From positions 1 through 37,822 of the forward strand of contig JABMPJ010000024.1 of assembly GCA_013203785.1 (NCBI GenBank): DNA of 37,822 bases, in the 5' to 3' direction. This stretch comes from Lentisphaerota bacterium. GTDB taxonomy: Bacteria > Verrucomicrobiota > Kiritimatiellia > UBA8416 > JABMPJ01. The notes under the pieces were generated by a model. It saw only the letters and a list, made by a program, of their open reading frames with translations, did not search any database and had not been told where the DNA came from. This document shows positions 14,685 through 21,877 of the stretch, piece after piece (position 1 is the stretch's first letter; each line of letters begins with the position of its first letter). The position numbers were made by a program, and so were the translations under genes.

Positions 14685-15812
14685 TCAGCTTCGGGCTTTC
14701 TTGGCAAGCATTATGATGCCCCGCCCCGGCTTGCTATTCTGTAGCATCGTGTAGAGCTTCTCCATGGAGAACGTCCGTTCAAGGGCAAACTTAGCAACGG
14801 ACAACCCGCCGCCTTTGGGGAATGCGAGCTCTTGCCCGGCTCTCGCTGTCACATTATGCATGCAGCGCGCCCACCCCGAAGAGATACACCTCTGACATAT
14901 GTGATGAGGCCGGGTCTGCCAAATGTCATCGCGGGTCATGTCGAGAATGCTGCCGAACAGGCATTCCGTATCCTGGCTGGTGAAACCACAGCAGAGCTGG
15001 AGCCGTCCGTTTTCATTGATGGCCAGGGCATCCCACTGCGGGCATAGGTAGTCATGCGAGTGCTGTTGATGATAGACTCTGTTCTTCTCGATATGATCGA
15101 TAAACAGATCCCGCTCTACATTCGCCTTTCTCTGCTCGGGCATTGCGCCCTCCATGAATTCCATGGCATCAACATGATCGTTCAGGAAGGCTACTACGGG
15201 TGAAAACACCACATTGGGCCGGCCGAAGTATCTGTAGGCATCCCAGAACTCAGATTCGTTGAAGCGATAGCGATGCCACGAGATATGAAATACCATCTTG
15301 GGAGCGTGGCACCTGGCGCGGGCGTAAAACTCGTCGAAGTTCTTCAAGACCTTCTTCAGGGATATGCCGTGGATGCGTCCATACGTCTCCTCTGAGATCC
15401 CGGACAGACTCAACGTCATATGGGAAATCGTAGACAGGTTGGCGTCGTCAATCTCTGGTGCCCTCGCAAAATTGGAGCTCATGCTTCCCTTGAATCCGTG
15501 CGTCCTCAGTGAAGCCAGGAGTCCATCCAAATTGGGATTATTGAATGGATCCCCCCAGTTATAGAGCCAGATAGAGGTCACCGAACGTCGGTCCACGATA
15601 TCCAACTCGGCGAGGTGGACAAGGATTTTATCGAATAGCTCCACGGACATGTTATCGCCCGCGAAGCGATCAGGCCGAAATCGTTCGCGGGCGCAGTAGG
15701 GACATTGGGCCTGGCACCGTCCCGATATTTCAATCGTGACGCCTCTGCGAATACGCCGGTCCATCTTACTCCATGAACGGCATCCAACGATCTCGGCGTC
15801 CTTCCGACTCAT
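14685..15812 (-). CDS. Radical SAM protein with SPASM-like C-terminal cluster domain
   Basis: Cys33, Cys37 and Cys40 form the CxxxCxxC that binds the SAM-cleaving 4Fe-4S cluster (CQAQCPYC). A TIM-barrel core follows, with WLYNWGDPFNNP (the Gly-rich SAM-binding strand, matching 'GGEPl') and SLSGISEETYGRIHG. The C-terminal third has CPQW, GRLQLCC and CQRCISSGWARC, the cysteine pattern of SPASM auxiliary-cluster domains. The 375 residues match the family. GGAGG lies 8 nt before the ATG. No short precursor peptide or partner gene is adjacent, so neither peptide nor sugar substrates can be preferred. The basic C-terminal tail KAKK-like (LAKKARS) and the neighbouring MscS gene give no further clue. 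Confidence 0.88.
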   Translation of the reverse strand: MSRKDAEIVGCRSWSKMDRRIRRGVTIEISGRCQAQCPYCARERFRPDRFAGDNMSVELFDKILVHLAELDIVDRRSVTSIWLYNWGDPFNNPNLDGLLASLRTHGFKGSMSSNFARAPEIDDANLSTISHMTLSLSGISEETYGRIHGISLKKVLKNFDEFYARARCHAPKMVFHISWHRYRFNESEFWDAYRYFGRPNVVFSPVVAFLNDHVDAMEFMEGAMPEQRKANVERDLFIDHIEKNRVYHQQHSHDYLCPQWDALAINENGRLQLCCGFTSQDTECLFGSILDMTRDDIWQTRPHHICQRCISSGWARCMHNVTARAGQELAFPKGGGLSVAKFALERTFSMEKLYTMLQNSKPGRGIIMLAKKARS

Positions 15813-15836
15813 CCAAAACCCTCCAACGTCACGTGC

Positions 15837-17036
15837 TTACAGCTGAACGCTTTCTTTCCGGTCCCTAAGCCCAATATCGAGTGGCCGCTTCGGATCGCCC
15901 GCAAGATGCAGGGTCTGGGTTGGGAAGGCGAAGTCAATCCCAGCCGCGTTGAAGCGTTCCAGTATCTGCATGTTCACTTTGTGCGTGAAGGCCAGGTAGT
16001 CCCAATACTCAGGGGGGTGGAACCAATAGATGCAGAGCAGGTTGAGCGACGCATCGTTGAATTCGGTGAAGTAGACGCGCGGCGGGAGTTCGGGATCCAT
16101 CCCGTCGTGGTCCTTCAGAATGGACTCCAGAATTGCGTGGGCCTCCTGCACTTTGGATGGTGGCGTGTCATACGTAATAGTGATATTGAAGATCCGCTTG
16201 ATGAAGGGACGGCGTGCAATGTTCTGGATCGATTTATTGGCCAGTTCGCCGTTGGGAATCGTGACCACGTGGCCATCCAGCGTACGAATGCGGGTCGAAC
16301 GCAGGCCGACCTCCTCAATCGGGCCGTCGTGACCATCGATGTTGACGCGGTCGCCAATCTCAAATGGCTTGTCGGCCAGCAGCACAACCGAACCGAAGAA
16401 ATTCTTGATCGTATCTTGGGCCGCCAATGCCACCGCCAACCCGCCGATACCCAGTCCCGCCAGCATGGTGGTCAGCTCCTTGCCGCTGAGAATCTGGGCG
16501 ATCTGAACGACGGCGAGAATCACCACCGTGGCACGCAGGCTCTTGCTGAGAATGGGCACCAGCATGTCATCCATCTTGCTTTGCGTGCGTGCCGCGTGCT
16601 GCGTCATCCACACGGTCGACAGCTCGACAAAGAAGTAGACCGTCGTGGCAATCGCCAACGTGAAAATCACCGCCACACAGGTTTCCATGAAACCTGCGGC
16701 CGCACCCAGCTTGAGAAGACTAACGCCTCCCGAGAGGCCGATCGCAAAGGCCAGGAAAGGCGCCGCGCGCCCCAGACAGAGCAGGGCCGCCGACGTTACG
16801 GGACGCCGTTCGATCAGATCGGCCCCGCGCTTGCCCAGCACGACCTTGAGGATTTTTCCCGCGCCTATCGTCACCACGAGCAAGACAAAGAGCCCTGCCA
16901 CGCGCCACAGCTCGTTATCCGCCACCACCTTAATATTCACTATTTCTATAAAATTCATGCCATAGAAGGTAGACAGGCCAAGACAAGACAAGCAAGAGTA
17001 AACGGTCGACACCTCTGCCCCGTTGTGGGAGATCAC
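15837..17036 (-). CDS. MscS-family mechanosensitive channel
   Basis: After a hydrophobic helix (LWRVAGLFVLLVVTIGAGKI) come two further helices, then the hallmark pore helix and beta domain: LAGLGIGGLAVALAAQDTIKNFFGSVVLLADKPFEIGDRVNI, read as shorter blocks GLGIGGLAVALAAQDTI and KPFEIGDRV. The following VGLRSTRIRTLDG and VTIPNGELANKSIQN are diagnostic of MscS. The channel opens under membrane tension and vents solutes on osmotic downshock. Two starts compete: a GTG at 17036 with GGAG 7 nt upstream (399 residues), and an ATG at 16958 without a ribosome site but with a more natural N-terminus (373 residues). I report the longer one. It lies 24 nt before the radical SAM gene. Confidence 0.93.
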   Translation of the reverse strand: MISHNGAEVSTVYSCLSCLGLSTFYGMNFIEIVNIKVVADNELWRVAGLFVLLVVTIGAGKILKVVLGKRGADLIERRPVTSAALLCLGRAAPFLAFAIGLSGGVSLLKLGAAAGFMETCVAVIFTLAIATTVYFFVELSTVWMTQHAARTQSKMDDMLVPILSKSLRATVVILAVVQIAQILSGKELTTMLAGLGIGGLAVALAAQDTIKNFFGSVVLLADKPFEIGDRVNIDGHDGPIEEVGLRSTRIRTLDGHVVTIPNGELANKSIQNIARRPFIKRIFNITITYDTPPSKVQEAHAILESILKDHDGMDPELPPRVYFTEFNDASLNLLCIYWFHPPEYWDYLAFTHKVNMQILERFNAAGIDFAFPTQTLHLAGDPKRPLDIGLRDRKESVQL

Positions 17037-17089
17037 GACGAGACTCCGAGGCCGACAATTTCGGGCGGCAACGCGACGCGGAACTTTTC

Positions 17090-18280
17090 CTATGCGTCTG
17101 ACATCGAGTGCTTGCGGAACCCGTCGCTGCTCGTAGCAAGTGATTGGCAGATTGCCTCAACGGAGGCGACCGTCACGTTTTGACGCAGAGGGAACGGTTC
17201 GACAATCTGGGCGGCGATCCACGCGTCGTCGGGCTGTAGATCCTCCAAGGCCGACCAGAAGCCACGCTCCACGTGAGGGGCTGAACTGGCTTTAATCTCG
17301 ATCGCGGTTAGCCTGTTCGCATGCCTTACGAGCAAATCGATTTCCGCCCCGCCCGATGTTCGGTAAAATGAGAGGTCTGCATCGGGAACTGCCGCCGCGA
17401 TTTGCTCGATGACGTAGCCCTCCCATGATGCGCCGCGCACGGGATGCCCACACAGCGCATCCATTGTGTCGATACGCAAAATTCGGTGCAAAAGCCCTGA
17501 ATCGCGTAGGTAGACGCGGGGCGATTTAACGAGGCGCTTCTTACCGTTTGTCGCGGTGGGCGGTAACCGACGAAGCATGTAGGACTGCTCAAGCACGGTC
17601 AAGTAGTGAGCGGCCGTCTTCCCCGTGACGCCAAGTGCGGATGCGACCTTTGCGTGATTCCACAACTCTCCCTGTAGATGGGCACACATCTCCCAAAAAT
17701 GCCGCAGCGTTGGCGCCGGGATGTGGACCCCAAGTTGCGGCAGATCGCGCTCCAAGTATGTCTGGATGAAGTTGTCCCTCCACGCTCGGCTCAGATGGTC
17801 GCTGGGAGCGAAAAAACTACGAGGAAAGCCGCCTCTTATCCAGAGCTCGGACTGATGCTCTGCTCCGACCTCTTTCTCGCTGAACGGCGTTAGTTCGAGG
17901 TACCCGATCCGACCAGCCAACGTTTCCGAGGACTGTCGTAGAAGTTCCGGCGAAGCCGATCCGAGCACCAGAAACTGACCCGGCGCGCCGGTCTCATCAA
18001 CAAGCGTTCGCAGAACCTGAAACAGGTCGGGGGCCCTCTGGATTTCATCGAGACAGACGACGCGGCCACGTTGCGCCCCGAGATACGTTTCGGGTTCGGC
18101 TAGCCGTGCGAGATCGGATGGACGCTCAAGGTCCAGATACAATGCTGAGCGGACCCCCTCCATGAACACTTTGGCCAAAGTGGTTTTTCCGCATTGCCTT
18201 GGACCGACGATTGCCGTAACCGGAAAGAACCCCATGTACTCATCAAGCCTGCTCTTCAGCGATCTATCAATTACATTCAT
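17090..18280 (-). CDS. AAA ATPase with DUF4143 C-terminal domain
   Basis: From the ATG at 18280 the product is 396 residues. Walker A is GPRQCGKTT (26-34), Walker B VVCLDEIQRAPDLF, and the sensor segment is FLVLGSASPELL. An AAA_14-type core is followed by the winged/helical DUF4143 region and a C-terminal GGAEIDLLV...AIEIKAS, the acidic/Lys pattern of a PD-(D/E)XK-like fold. These proteins are common in accessory regions of bacteria and archaea; some are suspected antitoxin or defence components, but their reaction is unknown. AGGA abuts the chosen ATG; an upstream frame to 18406 adds a low-quality Cys-rich extension. It lies beside other accessory genes. Confidence 0.9.
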   Translation of the reverse strand: MNVIDRSLKSRLDEYMGFFPVTAIVGPRQCGKTTLAKVFMEGVRSALYLDLERPSDLARLAEPETYLGAQRGRVVCLDEIQRAPDLFQVLRTLVDETGAPGQFLVLGSASPELLRQSSETLAGRIGYLELTPFSEKEVGAEHQSELWIRGGFPRSFFAPSDHLSRAWRDNFIQTYLERDLPQLGVHIPAPTLRHFWEMCAHLQGELWNHAKVASALGVTGKTAAHYLTVLEQSYMLRRLPPTATNGKKRLVKSPRVYLRDSGLLHRILRIDTMDALCGHPVRGASWEGYVIEQIAAAVPDADLSFYRTSGGAEIDLLVRHANRLTAIEIKASSAPHVERGFWSALEDLQPDDAWIAAQIVEPFPLRQNVTVASVEAICQSLATSSDGFRKHSMSDA

Positions 18281-18367
18281 TCCTGTAATATGGGAGTCTG
18301 ATTCCCGATATACAAGGATAAACGAGGCGCATGGAGCGGGGCAGGCGGCGTGACTCGGGACTGTCCC

Positions 18368-18385
18368 TGTACATCTGCTGTACAT
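18368..18385. promoter_or_regulatory. Direct repeat of a palindromic heptamer upstream of the DUF4143 gene
   Basis: TGTACAT occurs at 18368-18374 and again at 18379-18385, an 11-bp period, roughly one DNA turn. It stands about 90 nt before the DUF4143 start codon. This could be a regulator site on the same DNA face; it may be chance. Confidence 0.3.
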
Positions 18386-18413
18386 ATCCCAGGACTTGAG
18401 CGGCATGGGCTAA

Positions 18414-19190
18414 CTAGAAGTGCACCGACGCTCCCGCGTAGGGGCCATTCAACGATTCGCGTGGATTCTCAATCCAACGATAGCCAGCTTTGAGTGAGGT
18501 CGGCCCCAACGTCAAGAGCAGGGCAATGTCCACATCCGTGACATGCTCCGCCCATGCCGGCCGGATCTCGACCCCGATCCATTCGGTTGGATGAATCAGA
18601 ACCGGCACGGTGAAAGAGAAGCGCGTATCGCTGCCGTCACCATCGATCGCCAGGGCCCCACATCCCAGGTCGACCTCGACCATAGTGCCGAATGACATAC
18701 GGTAGAGACCATAGAGCCGGAAGAGGTCCAGCTCATCGTCGGGCGAGGACTCGCGGTAGTGTGTGTGATCGAAATGGACTCCCACCGGACCGAAGCCGCC
18801 TTCAACACGGTAGTCCATCGCCTCCACGTCCGATTCCACATCCTGGTAGCTGACATCGATGCGCGCATAGGGAATCAATGGCGAGCCGGGATCGCGAGGT
18901 GGGAACTGGCCTTCGAGTTCACCCGAATAGGGAGCCACACGGCCCCAGCTCGCCACGCCCCCGTACAGCAAGCCGTAGCCGAAGCCCTCCACGAAAAACT
19001 GCCCGACAGCATCGGTCAAACAGCTGTCCACCCCGTCATCCCACTCGTTATCCCGATGCCGATCACGGCGCGACGGCCCCTCTTGGACGCCCTCCTCAAA
19101 CGCATCGAGCTTCCCGGCCAATCCATCGACAGAGCCGAGAAGGAGGAGCCCGAGCACCGCCGCTGTCAGATGGTATGGTCCTCTACGCAT
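18414..19190 (-). CDS. Small outer-membrane beta-barrel protein, unknown function
   Basis: The 258-residue protein starts with a signal peptide (hydrophobic core AAVLGLLLLGSVDGLAG). A charged linker RRDRHRDNEWDD follows, then about eight or more amphipathic strands such as IPYARIDVSYQDVE, YRVEGGFGPVGVHFDH and MVEVDLGCGALAIDG. It ends in ...YAGASVHF; a final Phe is the usual signal for outer-membrane barrel insertion. SD-like AGAGAGG is close to the ATG. The gene begins the accessory patch. I do not recognise a specific family, and the role in the envelope is unknown. Confidence 0.75.
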   Translation of the reverse strand: MRRGPYHLTAAVLGLLLLGSVDGLAGKLDAFEEGVQEGPSRRDRHRDNEWDDGVDSCLTDAVGQFFVEGFGYGLLYGGVASWGRVAPYSGELEGQFPPRDPGSPLIPYARIDVSYQDVESDVEAMDYRVEGGFGPVGVHFDHTHYRESSPDDELDLFRLYGLYRMSFGTMVEVDLGCGALAIDGDGSDTRFSFTVPVLIHPTEWIGVEIRPAWAEHVTDVDIALLLTLGPTSLKAGYRWIENPRESLNGPYAGASVHF

Positions 19191-19930
19191 TGGCCTCTCT
19201 CTATTACCGTCTCACCCATGCTGCCAGAACCACGCCCAGGTCGGCCAGGAGATGTGACAGGACGGGGGACGGTCAGGCAGGTCCTCCGGACCACCTTCTC
19301 TCCCGAACACTGAGGGAGTCAGGAGTAGCGCGAATCAGAGGAGCAGCCTCGAGGCAACCAGATTCACACCTAGACGGTATGCACCTGCCTCGCCTGGCGT
19401 ACAGAGGATCGGTCCCCATGTGTCCTCTGATGGACTACCCCCCCCCACAGCATCTTTCTCAGCGACTTCTGACCCCATGCAACCGGCAGAACCCCTGACG
19501 CTAGCGAGGCGCGCCCTCGAAAGCCATGTCTTTTTGAGGTGCCGTGGCTCCTACACTTGTCGCAGATGCTGATCTCCATATGGTACTGGCGGCCGACGAA
19601 GGCAAAACCGCGCCCAAGCTCAAGCAGGAATTTCTCCAGGTGTAGCAGCAGCCCGGTTTCGAGCTCGCGTTCATGGAACGGCTCTTCGAGCGTGAGGAAG
19701 TCGAAGATATAGGGATCCTTGAGGAGCCCCTGGGCCAGGTCGGCATGGACGGCGGGCAGCGTGTTCGCAAAGTTCGTAATGGCACCGCCCTGGCGCTCGT
19801 GGGCGCGGTTTTTGATCTGGGAGGTCAACGTGTCGCGGCTCCAGCCCTGCTCTAAAGCCTGCTGGGCATACCAGATGCGGGTGGGTAGATGTTTGAGCTT
19901 CTGGATCAGGACGATGTTGTGCCCCCAGCT

Positions 19931-19959
19931 CAATTGCGCAACGGCCCGTTGCGCAATTG
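19931..19959. repeat. 29-bp perfect palindrome inside DUF1016 gene (copy 1)
   Basis: CAATTGCGCAACGG and its exact complement CCGTTGCGCAATTG flank one base (14+1+14). On the coding strand it encodes part of IAQRAVAQL just before SWGHN. It is probably the native site from which the other copies arose. Confidence 0.85.
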
Positions 19960-20002
19960 GTGACGTTGTCGGATCAAGGGCTCCAGAGTCCCGCTTCTGG
20001 GG

Positions 20003-20026
20003 CAATTGGGGCACGGCCCGCGCCCC
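20003..20026. repeat. Degenerate palindrome of the same family (copy 2)
   Basis: CAATTGGGGCACGG-C-CCGCGCCCC matches copy 3 closely on the left arm, but the right arm is truncated (no AATTG end). Its start is 72 bp, i.e. 24 codons, from copy 1, keeping the frame. Confidence 0.7.
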
Positions 20027-20053
20027 TTTCTCAGAAGTGATAAAACAGTCTTC

Positions 20054-20082
20054 CAATTGGTGCACGGGCCGTGCCCCAATTG
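20054..20082. repeat. 29-bp near-perfect palindrome (copy 3)
   Basis: CAATTGGTGCACGG-G-CCGTGCCCCAATTG has 14+1+14 layout with one mismatch pair. Its start lies 51 bp (17 codons) from copy 2, again in frame. Its right arm is also the exact complement of the left arm of copy 2 across 18 bases. Confidence 0.85.
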
Positions 20083-20367
20083 AGAAAAGGTCAGGATACT
20101 CTTGGTTGAATTGCACCATCCGCTTGATGTTGGTCTCGGAAAACCCCTTCTCTTCCGGCAGTTCATTCTTCAGATCCACGGCCAGGCGCGGGATCACGCC
20201 TGCACCCCAGCCTTCTTGCTCCTGCCGGGCATCGATCATGCGGCCGATGTCCCAGTAGAGTCGGAGCATTTCTGCGTTGGCGGAAAGGGCGGCGCGGTGT
20301 TGGGCGTGGCGGACACGGCTCTTGATGTCGCCAAGAAGGTTTCTATAGAGCATGAGTTCATCGGATT

Positions 20368-20481
20368 TCATCTGATGAGGGCCTTGGGGAGTTCGGCTTT
20401 GTGCTCCCAGCCCGCATGGCTCAAAGCGGGCGTGATGAACTTGGTGCAGATGTCGCGCTCGCTTAAGTCTCTCTTGTTCAT
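20368..20481 (-). pseudogene. N-terminal scrap of type I restriction subunit R (hsdR)
   Basis: Thirty-seven codons read MNKRDLSERDICTKFITPAL and then SHAGWEHKAELPKALIR before a stop. The 'LSERDICTKFITPAL..AGW' opening is characteristic of one clade of HsdR/DEAD-helicase restriction subunits, which run to about 800-1000 residues. The remaining ~95% is absent. Its stop codon overlaps the DUF1016 ATG (TGAAAT/ATGA). The open frame extends upstream to about 20581, with another ATG at 20520, but that part has no recognisable content. Inference: a collapsed restriction-modification locus. The family call is from memory of the motif, without alignment. Confidence 0.65.
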
Positions 20482-20581
20482 GGTGCGGTCTGGCGGATCG
20501 GGGCGGAAGGTGCAGCGCATGGCCAGAGACAGGTCCGCATTCCCCTCTTTTCTGTCGCCATCATGCGTAATCTTTGCTCAC

Positions 20582-20602
20582 GGCGCGGCGGGACGCCACG
20601 CC
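20582..20602 (-). repeat. GC-rich hairpin downstream of the TPR gene
   Basis: GGCGCGGCG and CGCCACGCC pair over 9 bp with a 3-nt loop. The one mismatch (C-A) becomes G-U in RNA read from the minus strand, so the stem is best in minus transcripts, 57 nt past the TPR stop. No U-run follows. It begins GTAGGGCG on the minus strand, like the hairpins at 33382-33516. Confidence 0.5.
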
Positions 20603-20658
20603 CTACCCCTTGTTTCCGGCACTATTCTGCACGCCAGCCCTTTTCGGACGGGGTCTAA

Positions 20659-21840
20659 TTACCGTGTCTCAGCAGCGGCGATCCAGAGGCGGACCTCGTT
20701 GCTATCCGGGGCGTTGGGACGCAGCTTGAGGTAGCGGCGGTAGTGGCTGGCGGCCTGGCGGTATTGCTTCAAGTTCTGATCATAAAGTACAGCCAGGTTG
20801 TAGTGAGTATCGGCATCGGTCGGGTCCTGACGCAACGCACGCAAATATTCGCGCTCCGCCTCCCTGAACTGACCGCGGTTGGCAAATACCACGCCCATGT
20901 TGTAGTACATATCGCGCTGGCGATTGTTGTCGACCATCCGCACCTCGCTGCGCGCCTGAGCCAACAGCGCCGCCACACGCTCGGCCTTCTTGAGGCGGTG
21001 CTCACGGCGGTCCAGCTCCGTCTTCAGGGCGCGCATCTCGCGTTCCCGCTGCGACAGTTCGGCGTCCTTTTCGCGCTCACGCGACTGAGTTTCCGCGAGA
21101 TCCTGTTCCAACGCCGGGAGGCGCTCGAGCAGCTTACGAATCACCATCTTATGCTTGTCACTCTCGCTGCTGGCACTCGCCATCTGTGCTTCCAACTCGC
21201 CCTTGGCCTCGACTTCAGACTCAACATCGCGAAGCTGCTTCAAGACTTTCTGCTTCTCCGTCTCCACATCGGCGAGCTTGTCACGAAGCTCAGCGTTCTC
21301 ACGCTCCAGCGACACAAAGAGGTCAGAGCCCGGCTTCACGGCGGCACCGCGATTTACGGGTGGTTTCGATTCGGCACGCTCCAGCCGACTTTCGAGTGCC
21401 GCCAGATCCTGCGCCGACTGAAGCCTAGCGCTCTCGGCGGCGGCCAGGCGGGCTTCCATCTCCACCAGCTGCTCGGGGTCAGCGCTGGAGCTACTCTCAC
21501 GCTTGAGACGGGCGATTTCATCGGTCGAGGTCGTGATCTGGCCCTGCAGGGCGGTCATATCGTGCTGTAGCCGCGCATTCTCTTCGCGCATCGCCTCGCT
21601 ACCTCGATCGGTATCCTGTAGCTTGCGCCGCAGCGTCAGATTTTCCTTAAGAAGTTGGTTGTAGGTCTCCGGATCCATCTTCCCTGCCGGTACGCCCATG
21701 GCGGGCGCTTGGGCTGACGAGGATCCGCCCTCCTCTTCCCATGACCAGTTAAAATCCGGTTTATCCTCCGCACGCAGGGGCGCGGCTATTATCAACCCGG
21801 CGAGGAGGCTGCATCCAACGGCACTATCTATATAACGCAT
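20659..21840 (-). CDS. Exported coiled-coil protein with C-terminal TPR repeats
   Basis: Starting at the ATG at 21840 (five codons inside the longest frame), the 393-residue protein has a signal peptide (VGCSLLAGLIIAAPLRA), a Ser/Ala-rich linker, a long heptad-patterned coiled coil at about 55-290, then at least two TPR units (DMYYNMGVVFANRGQFREAE; THYNLAVLYDQNLKQYRQAA). The gene lies directly downstream of a GspC-like protein and a secretin. TPR proteins in such clusters often act as pilotins or assembly scaffolds; that role here is inferred. The coiled coil and TPR make it periplasmic or outer-membrane associated. Confidence 0.8.
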   Translation of the reverse strand: MRYIDSAVGCSLLAGLIIAAPLRAEDKPDFNWSWEEEGGSSSAQAPAMGVPAGKMDPETYNQLLKENLTLRRKLQDTDRGSEAMREENARLQHDMTALQGQITTSTDEIARLKRESSSSADPEQLVEMEARLAAAESARLQSAQDLAALESRLERAESKPPVNRGAAVKPGSDLFVSLERENAELRDKLADVETEKQKVLKQLRDVESEVEAKGELEAQMASASSESDKHKMVIRKLLERLPALEQDLAETQSREREKDAELSQREREMRALKTELDRREHRLKKAERVAALLAQARSEVRMVDNNRQRDMYYNMGVVFANRGQFREAEREYLRALRQDPTDADTHYNLAVLYDQNLKQYRQAASHYRRYLKLRPNAPDSNEVRLWIAAAETR

Positions 21841-21877
21841 TGCAGCGCACTCCACATTCTCAGTGTACGTAAGGGAA

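Larger units (their letters stand above)
19370..20371 (-). pseudogene. DUF1016 (YhcG-like) nuclease gene, C-terminal nuclease domain replaced
   Basis: The N-terminal DUF1016 domain is recognisable: YWDIGRMIDARQEQEGWGAGVIPRLA, then FSETNIKRMVQF and QLSWGHNIVLIQKLK, given here in shorter blocks: WGAGVIPRLA, KGFSETNIKRM, SWGHNIVLIQKL. Homology holds to about residue 267 (RQYHMEI, near position 19571). Where the family normally continues into its PD-(D/E)XK nuclease core (GGxxYYIDLLFYH...), the frame instead reads Cys/His/Arg-rich unrelated sequence to residue 333. So the catalytic part appears lost and the gene is probably dead or reduced. Between EYPDLFS (96) and SWGHN it carries a ~50-residue insertion made of in-frame palindromes. 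Its ATG overlaps the stop of an hsdR scrap. DUF1016 genes often travel with type I restriction systems. Confidence 0.8.

Noticed and set aside
16959..17089. tRNA or riboswitch in short intergenic gaps
   Set aside because: All gaps between 6631 and 37822 were scanned by eye for cloverleaf or leader patterns; none was convincing, though small RNAs cannot be excluded.
15906..17183. 425-codon plus-strand frame antisense to the MscS gene
   Set aside because: The minus strand carries all MscS motifs; the antisense protein has no structure and reflects codon bias.
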